Shown in pieces: positions 5,261 to 9,752 of a stretch of DNA of 9,752 nucleotides. The stretch is from Deltaproteobacteria bacterium (GTDB lineage: Bacteria; Myxococcota_A; UBA9160; SZUA-336): contig DAOVBF010000022.1 in NCBI GenBank assembly GCA_030673955.1, positions 1-9,752 of the forward strand. The letters run 5' to 3'. The notes below the pieces were generated by a model, which ran no database searches, was not told the origin of the DNA, and worked only from the letters and a program-made list of their open reading frames with translations. The position numbers were made by a program, and so were the translations under genes. Within the stretch, counting starts at the first letter, position 1. Every line of letters starts with the position of its first letter.

Positions 5261-7113
5261 TGCGCGACGAGCTTCTCCACTACTACGAACGGGAGCTGCG
5301 TTTCATCCGCCGGACCGCGGTCGAGTTCGCGGAGAAGTACCCCGAAGTGGCCGGCCGACTCCTGCTGGAGCCGACGAAGTGCGAGGATCCGCACGTCGAG
5401 CGGCTGATCGAGTCTTTCGCGATGCTGGCCGCCCGAATCCAGATGCGGCTCAACGATGACTTCTCGGAGGTCAGCGACGCGCTGCTCAGCGTGATCTATC
5501 CTCACTACCTGAGCCCGATTCCCTCCGTGGCCATGGTCCAGCTCGAGGCGGACCCGGACGCTGGGGATGCCCCCGAGGGCATCACAGTCGACCGCCGCTG
5601 CGTGCTCTATTCCAGGCCGGTCAACAACGTCCGGTGTCGATTTCGCACGGCCTATCCGGTGACCCTCTGGCCCATCGAAGTGGAGTCGGTCGATATCGTG
5701 ACCGCGACCCAGCTTGGAGTCCCGGTGCCTGCGGGGGTGCGCTCGGCGCTGCGCATTCGCATGCGCACGAAGGGGGAAGCATCCTTCTCGGGGCTTTCGA
5801 TCGGCCGGCTGCGTTTCTTCCTGGACGCCGCTAGCGGGGTCGTACACGAGCTCTACGAGATCCTCCTGCGGAACCCGCAGGGGATTGCGGTGCAGAAGGG
5901 TCCGGCGACGCCGGCTGAGTTTCTGCCGGCGAGCGGGATCCGCCCTGTGGGCTTCGCTCAGGATGAGGGGCTGCTCGAGTATCCGGAGGAGTCTTTCATC
6001 GGCTACCGGCTGCTGCAAGAGTACTTCGTTTTCCCCGACAAGTTCATGTTCGTGGATTTAGTGGGACTCGATCAGCTGTCGATCGACGTCGACGGGGATC
6101 ATCTCGACGTCTCGATCCTGCTCTCCGAGTCTGCGGGCGAGATCGACCTCAGGCTGGAGCCCCGCAACCTGCTGCTCGGGTGCACGCCCGCGGTGAACCT
6201 CTTCCGTCACGAATTGGACCCGATCCGTCTGACTCATACGTCGATCGAGTACCCGGTGGTGCCCGACGCGCGTTCACCGAGCGCGTACGAGGTCTACTCG
6301 ATTCTCGATGTCTCGAGCACTGTGATGGGGAGCACCGAAGTCAAGCGTTACGAGCCGATCTATCGGCTCCGCCATGGCTCGGCAGGCGAAGAGGTGAGTG
6401 GGTTCTGGTACGCGGCGCGGCGCCAGTCCATTCGGCGCGGCGACGCCGGAACCGAGGTGTTCCTGTCTCTGGTCGACGACAAGTTCAAACCTCTCGTCCC
6501 CCCGACGGAAGTGCTCAACATCGAGGCCCTGTGCACGAACCGCGACCTGCCGTCGCGGCTCTCCTTCGGGGACCCGAAGGGAGATTTCGATCTCGAGCGG
6601 CAGCCAGGGATCTCCAAGATCCGCTGCCTGCGAAGCCCCACCGCGCCCATGCGCGCGCCCACAGCGCCGGGCTCGCGCTGGCGGGTCGTCTCGCACCTGT
6701 CGCTCAACTATCTCTCACTTACGGACACGGGAGGGGGCGACGGGGCGTCCTCTTCCGGGGAGACGCGGGCGCTCGACGCCCTGCGTGAGATCCTCAAGCT
6801 CTACGATTTCGTCGACTCTCCGGTCACGCGCCAGCGCATCGCGGGGTTGATTGGGCTGCGCTCGCGGAAGATCGTACGCCGGGTCGGTGCGGGGGACGCC
6901 GCGGGATTCGCTCGCGGTACCCAGCTCGATCTCGAGTTTGACGCGGAACACTACGCGGGCACGGGTGTGTTCCTGTTTGCTTCGGTTCTGGAAGCGTTCC
7001 TGGGCCTTTACGGCACCGTGAACGCGTTCACCCAGGTGGTCGCGCGCATCCGGCAGCGCGAGGGAGTGCTTAAGCGATGGGCCCCAAGGGCGGGCGAGAT
7101 CCAGCTTCTCTGA
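5260..7113 (+). CDS. tssF: T6SS baseplate protein TssF (ImpG/VasA)
   Basis: A 617-residue baseplate wedge protein that forms the TssF2-TssG core with TssE and TssK beneath the sheath. The N-terminus is the strongly conserved ELLHYYERELRFIRR, then FAEKYPEVAGRL, DPHVERLIESFAMLAARIQ and IYPHYLSPIPS. Further hallmarks are YRLLQEYFVFPDKFMFVDL (about 248-266), NLFRHELDPI, CTNRDLPSRLSFG (from 425), WRVVSHLSLNYLSL (from 474), the helix ALREILKLYDF and the C-terminal EHYAGTGVFLFASVLEAFLG. Length is typical and no frame disruption is seen. The start is the ATG at 5260, which overlaps the tssE stop by one base; the TTG directly before it would add a single residue and is less likely. No strong ribosome site is visible, so re-initiation after tssE is likely. 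The last 37 bases also encode the beginning of tssG. Confidence 0.96.
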   Translation: MRDELLHYYERELRFIRRTAVEFAEKYPEVAGRLLLEPTKCEDPHVERLIESFAMLAARIQMRLNDDFSEVSDALLSVIYPHYLSPIPSVAMVQLEADPDAGDAPEGITVDRRCVLYSRPVNNVRCRFRTAYPVTLWPIEVESVDIVTATQLGVPVPAGVRSALRIRMRTKGEASFSGLSIGRLRFFLDAASGVVHELYEILLRNPQGIAVQKGPATPAEFLPASGIRPVGFAQDEGLLEYPEESFIGYRLLQEYFVFPDKFMFVDLVGLDQLSIDVDGDHLDVSILLSESAGEIDLRLEPRNLLLGCTPAVNLFRHELDPIRLTHTSIEYPVVPDARSPSAYEVYSILDVSSTVMGSTEVKRYEPIYRLRHGSAGEEVSGFWYAARRQSIRRGDAGTEVFLSLVDDKFKPLVPPTEVLNIEALCTNRDLPSRLSFGDPKGDFDLERQPGISKIRCLRSPTAPMRAPTAPGSRWRVVSHLSLNYLSLTDTGGGDGASSSGETRALDALREILKLYDFVDSPVTRQRIAGLIGLRSRKIVRRVGAGDAAGFARGTQLDLEFDAEHYAGTGVFLFASVLEAFLGLYGTVNAFTQVVARIRQREGVLKRWAPRAGEIQLL

Positions 7114-8168
7114 GAGACCTACTGATCGAGAAGACGGGCCGCTTCGAGTTCCTTCAGGCGGTGCGGCTCTTCCAGAGGATCTGGGACGACCGGGAACCGG
7201 TCGGCCGCGAGGCCGATCCCGACCGCGAGGTGGTGCGTTTCCGCTCCGACGTGTCTTCGGTCTTCCCAGGCCGCGACGTCCAGGAGGCGGTTTCACCCGA
7301 TGCCGATGGACCGGGCCAGCTGACCGTGTGTTTTATGGGTGTGGCTACGCCAGCGAGCTGGGGTGCGCTACCCCGACGCTACGCCGAGGAGCTGCGCTAC
7401 CAGGAGCGGAACAAGAACCCCGCCCCGCGTGCCTTCTTCGACATTTTCAATCACCGCTTCATCTCGCTCTTTTACCGCGTCGGCGAGAAGACTCGTCCCG
7501 TGCTTGCCTACGAGAGCGGCCGCCAGAGCGCTTTCGAACGTGCCTTCTACGCCATACTCGGGCTGGGGACGGCGGGGCTTCAGGGCCGGCTGGCGCTCGA
7601 CGAGCGTATGCTCGTTTCCAGGGCGGGCCTTCTGGCGATGCGCCCGATGCCCGCGGTGGCGCTCGAAGAGGCCATTCGTAGTGTGTTCCGCCAGCCCGCC
7701 GCGATCGAGCAGTTCGTGCCCGAGCACTATCAGATCGAGCCGGATGACCAGAACCGGCTGGGTGAGGTCAACACTCGGGTCGGCGAGGATCTCTATCTGG
7801 GAGAGAAGATCACGCTGGTCCAGTCGAAATTCCGCGTTCGTCTCGGTCCGCTGACTCGCGACGCCTACGATGGGTTCTTGCCGGGCCGTCTCGGCTTCCG
7901 CTCCCTGATGGACCTCGTGCGCTTCGGCGCGGGGGACGAGTTCGACTTCGAGCTGCAGCTCGCCTTGCGGGCGGAGGACATCGTACCGCTTCGGGTCGGT
8001 GAGCCGGAGGACGGCTCCCCCCAGCTCGGCTGGACTTCGTGGCTGATCACGGATCCGCTCGAAGAGCCCCGCGACGACGCTATGTTCGATTCCGATAATC
8101 GCTTCGCGGCCGAGATCTCCTGCGCGGGGGCCGCCCGCGCACTCGCTGCGACGGAGGCAAGCCCATGA
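7077..8168 (+). CDS. tssG: T6SS baseplate protein TssG (ImpH/VasB)
   Basis: A 363-residue baseplate protein that completes the wedge with TssF, TssE and TssK. Family blocks are FEFLQAVRLFQRI (23-35), VRFRSDVSSVFPGRDV (53-68), LPRRYAEELRYQER (98-111), FFDIFNHRFISLFYRVGEK (120-138), LGEDLYLGEK-like VGEDLYLGEKITLVQSKFRV (235-254), GPLTRDAYDGFLPG (257-270) and FGAGDEFDFELQLALRAEDI (283-302), ending with LGWTSWL (317-323). The ATG at 7077 lies inside the end of tssF, with GAGGGAG (7060-7066) ten bases upstream. The 37-base overlap is credible because both proteins keep family-like ends. The first 12 or so residues are polar and not family-specific, so a slightly later initiation cannot be excluded. 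The stop overlaps the clpV start as ATGA. Confidence 0.95.
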   Translation: MGPKGGRDPASLRDLLIEKTGRFEFLQAVRLFQRIWDDREPVGREADPDREVVRFRSDVSSVFPGRDVQEAVSPDADGPGQLTVCFMGVATPASWGALPRRYAEELRYQERNKNPAPRAFFDIFNHRFISLFYRVGEKTRPVLAYESGRQSAFERAFYAILGLGTAGLQGRLALDERMLVSRAGLLAMRPMPAVALEEAIRSVFRQPAAIEQFVPEHYQIEPDDQNRLGEVNTRVGEDLYLGEKITLVQSKFRVRLGPLTRDAYDGFLPGRLGFRSLMDLVRFGAGDEFDFELQLALRAEDIVPLRVGEPEDGSPQLGWTSWLITDPLEEPRDDAMFDSDNRFAAEISCAGAARALAATEASP

Positions 8169-9752
8169 GTCTCGATCTACGCTCCCTGATCGGCAGGCTG
8201 AATGACACGAGCCGGCGCGCCCTCGAGGCAGCAGCAGGCCTCTGCGTCTCGCGAAGCCATTACGAGGTCGAGATGGAGCACTGGCTCACCAAGCTCCTCG
8301 ACGAGTCCTCCGGAGACCTGCCGAAGATTCTTCATCACTTCGGGGTCACCCCCGATCGCTTCCTGGCGGATTTGAACCGCGCACTGGACTCGTTCAAGAC
8401 GGGCAGCAGCCGGCGCCCCGATCTCTCTCCGACGATTGAGATGCTCGCCCGCGAGGCCTGGGTGAACTCTTCGATCAACCACAACCTCGCAAAAGTGCGA
8501 TCGGGCGCCCTGTTCCTGGCTGCTTTGCAGGACAGCCGCCTGCGCCGGCGCCTGATCGATCTCCACGGTGAAATCCGCGCCATCAACGTCGAGGCGCTCG
8601 GGAAGGATCTCCTGGATATCGTCGAGGGCTCCGTCGAGGACGCCCAAATGACCGGCATCGCAGCTGGGGCGGCGCGTGACCTGGCGCAGCCTGGGACCGC
8701 GGCCGCCGGTGCGAAGACGCCCGCGCTTGATCAGTACACGGTCGACCTGACGCAGGCGGCGAGAGAGGGCCGGATCGATCCGGTGCTCGGGCGCGATGCC
8801 GAGGTCCGGCAGATCATCGACATCCTCATGCGCCGCAAGCAGAACAATCCGATCCTGACCGGCGAGGCCGGGGTGGGTAAGACGGCGGTGGTGGAGGGCT
8901 TCGCCCTGCGGATCGCCCAGGATGACGTGCCCGACCCTCTCAAGAACGTCTCGATGCGCAACCTGGACATGGGCCTGCTGCAGGCCGGCGCCGGGGTGAA
9001 GGGGGAGTTCGAGAATCGGCTCAAACAGGTGATCGAGGAGGTTCAGGGCTCGGCGCAGCCGATCATCCTCTTCATCGATGAGGCCCACACCCTGATCGGG
9101 GCAGGTGGCCAGGCGGGCCAGAGCGATGCAGCGAACCTGCTCAAGCCCGCGTTGGCCCGGGGCCAGCTGCGTACCGTCGCGGCCACCACCTGGGCCGAGT
9201 ACAAGAAGTTTTTCGAGAAGGATGCAGCGCTGTCGCGCCGGTTCCAGGTGGTCAAGGTCGATGAGCCGGACGTGCCGAGCGGCATCGAGATGATGCGTGG
9301 CCTGATCGGGATGCTGGAACGCCATCACAACGTGCGCATTCTCGATGAGGCGGTCATCGAGTCCGTGCGACTCTCGGATCGGTACATTCCGGCCCGACAG
9401 CTTCCGGACAAGTCGGTCAGCGTGCTCGACACGGCCTGTGCGCGCGTGGCCATGGGTCAGAAGGCGGTCCCGGCTCCGATCGAGGACCGCCGCCGGCGCA
9501 TCGAGAATCTCGAGCGCGAGGAGAGGATCCTGACGCGCGAGGAGGCGGTCGGCACGGATCATGCCGAGCGCCTGGAGGAGGTCCGTCGATCTCATGGCGA
9601 GGTGTCGGCGGAGCTGGAGAAGCTCGAGGAGCGCTGGCAGAAGGAGCTCGAGCTCGTGAATTCGCTGCATGAGATTCGCGGGCGGCTCACCGCAAGCCCG
9701 GGTGACGGCGACGCTGCCGAGGGCGCCGAGCCGCTATCCGACGAGGAAAGAG
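8165..9752 (+). CDS. clpV: T6SS sheath-disassembly ATPase ClpV (TssH), C-terminal part cut by window edge
   Basis: The first 529 codons of a Clp/Hsp100 AAA+ ATPase that disassembles contracted TssB/TssC sheath by threading it through a hexameric pore, using ATP in the cytoplasm. The Clp N-domain spans about residues 1-150 and is followed by an Ala/Gly-rich linker (about 165-185). The first ATPase domain starts near 195, with VLGRDAEVRQI (207-217), Walker A GEAGVGKT (233-240), the pore-loop region AGAGVKGEFENRL, Walker B ILFIDEAH (301-308), the LLKPALARGQLRTVAATTW block and the arginine-finger segment ALSRRF (355-360). A coiled-coil middle domain rich in Glu/Arg begins near 439. These features match ClpV rather than ClpB, notably the KQNNPILTGEAGVGKTAVVE context and LIGAGGQAGQSDAANLLKPA. 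The family has about 850-900 residues, so the second ATPase domain, roughly 1 kb, lies beyond the window. The start is the ATG in the ATGA overlap with tssG. Confidence 0.96.
   Translation, partial: MSLDLRSLIGRLNDTSRRALEAAAGLCVSRSHYEVEMEHWLTKLLDESSGDLPKILHHFGVTPDRFLADLNRALDSFKTGSSRRPDLSPTIEMLAREAWVNSSINHNLAKVRSGALFLAALQDSRLRRRLIDLHGEIRAINVEALGKDLLDIVEGSVEDAQMTGIAAGAARDLAQPGTAAAGAKTPALDQYTVDLTQAAREGRIDPVLGRDAEVRQIIDILMRRKQNNPILTGEAGVGKTAVVEGFALRIAQDDVPDPLKNVSMRNLDMGLLQAGAGVKGEFENRLKQVIEEVQGSAQPIILFIDEAHTLIGAGGQAGQSDAANLLKPALARGQLRTVAATTWAEYKKFFEKDAALSRRFQVVKVDEPDVPSGIEMMRGLIGMLERHHNVRILDEAVIESVRLSDRYIPARQLPDKSVSVLDTACARVAMGQKAVPAPIEDRRRRIENLEREERILTREEAVGTDHAERLEEVRRSHGEVSAELEKLEERWQKELELVNSLHEIRGRLTASPGDGDAAEGAEPLSDEER

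Noticed and set aside
5038..6018. Minus-strand open frame of 326 codons opposite tssE/tssF
   Set aside because: It is antisense to well-conserved TssE and TssF regions, has no upstream ribosome site I could identify and no recognisable motif.
8177..9670. Minus-strand open frame of 497 codons opposite clpV
   Set aside because: Its sense strand encodes ClpV with Walker A and B motifs throughout. The antisense product has His/Arg/Leu-biased composition and no family signature.

Overview
The window is a high-GC stretch of plus-strand, tightly packed genes encoding the core of a type VI secretion system (T6SS), the contractile injection machine of Gram-negative bacteria. Base composition, GTG starts and protein sequences point to a high-GC, two-membrane bacterium of the broad proteobacterial type. 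The sequence alone does not fix the genus. I see no rRNA, tRNA, CRISPR array, insertion sequence or phage gene.

Layout: bases 1-168 hold no convincing gene, but they carry a 20-base interrupted palindrome and a GG-N10-GC promoter candidate. Then follow tssA (cap/baseplate organiser), tssB and tssC (contractile sheath), hcp (inner tube), tagJ (sheath/ClpV accessory), tssE, tssF and tssG (baseplate wedge) and the first 529 codons of clpV/tssH (sheath-recycling AAA+ ATPase), which runs off the right edge. This is the gene order of the P. aeruginosa H1-T6SS operon (tssA1-B1-C1-hcp1-tagJ1-E1-F1-G1-clpV1). The cluster therefore most likely belongs to the TagJ-containing T6SS class.

How it works together: TssE, TssF and TssG build the baseplate. 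Hcp rings stack as the tube while TssB/TssC polymerise around it, with TssA helping to coordinate polymerisation. After contraction ClpV, probably assisted by TagJ, disassembles the sheath for reuse. The membrane complex (TssJ, TssL, TssM), TssK, the VgrG/PAAR tip and any effector-immunity genes are not in the window. By analogy with H1, vgrG would be expected to the right, and membrane-complex and regulatory genes may lie to the left.

The most notable local feature is that hcp alone is set off by sizeable gaps (68 and 88 bases), each holding a hairpin-capable sequence. The genes from tagJ to clpV all overlap one another. This suggests post-transcriptional tuning of Hcp relative to the baseplate genes. 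I found no evidence of a previously undescribed system; the proteins look like intact, canonical T6SS components.
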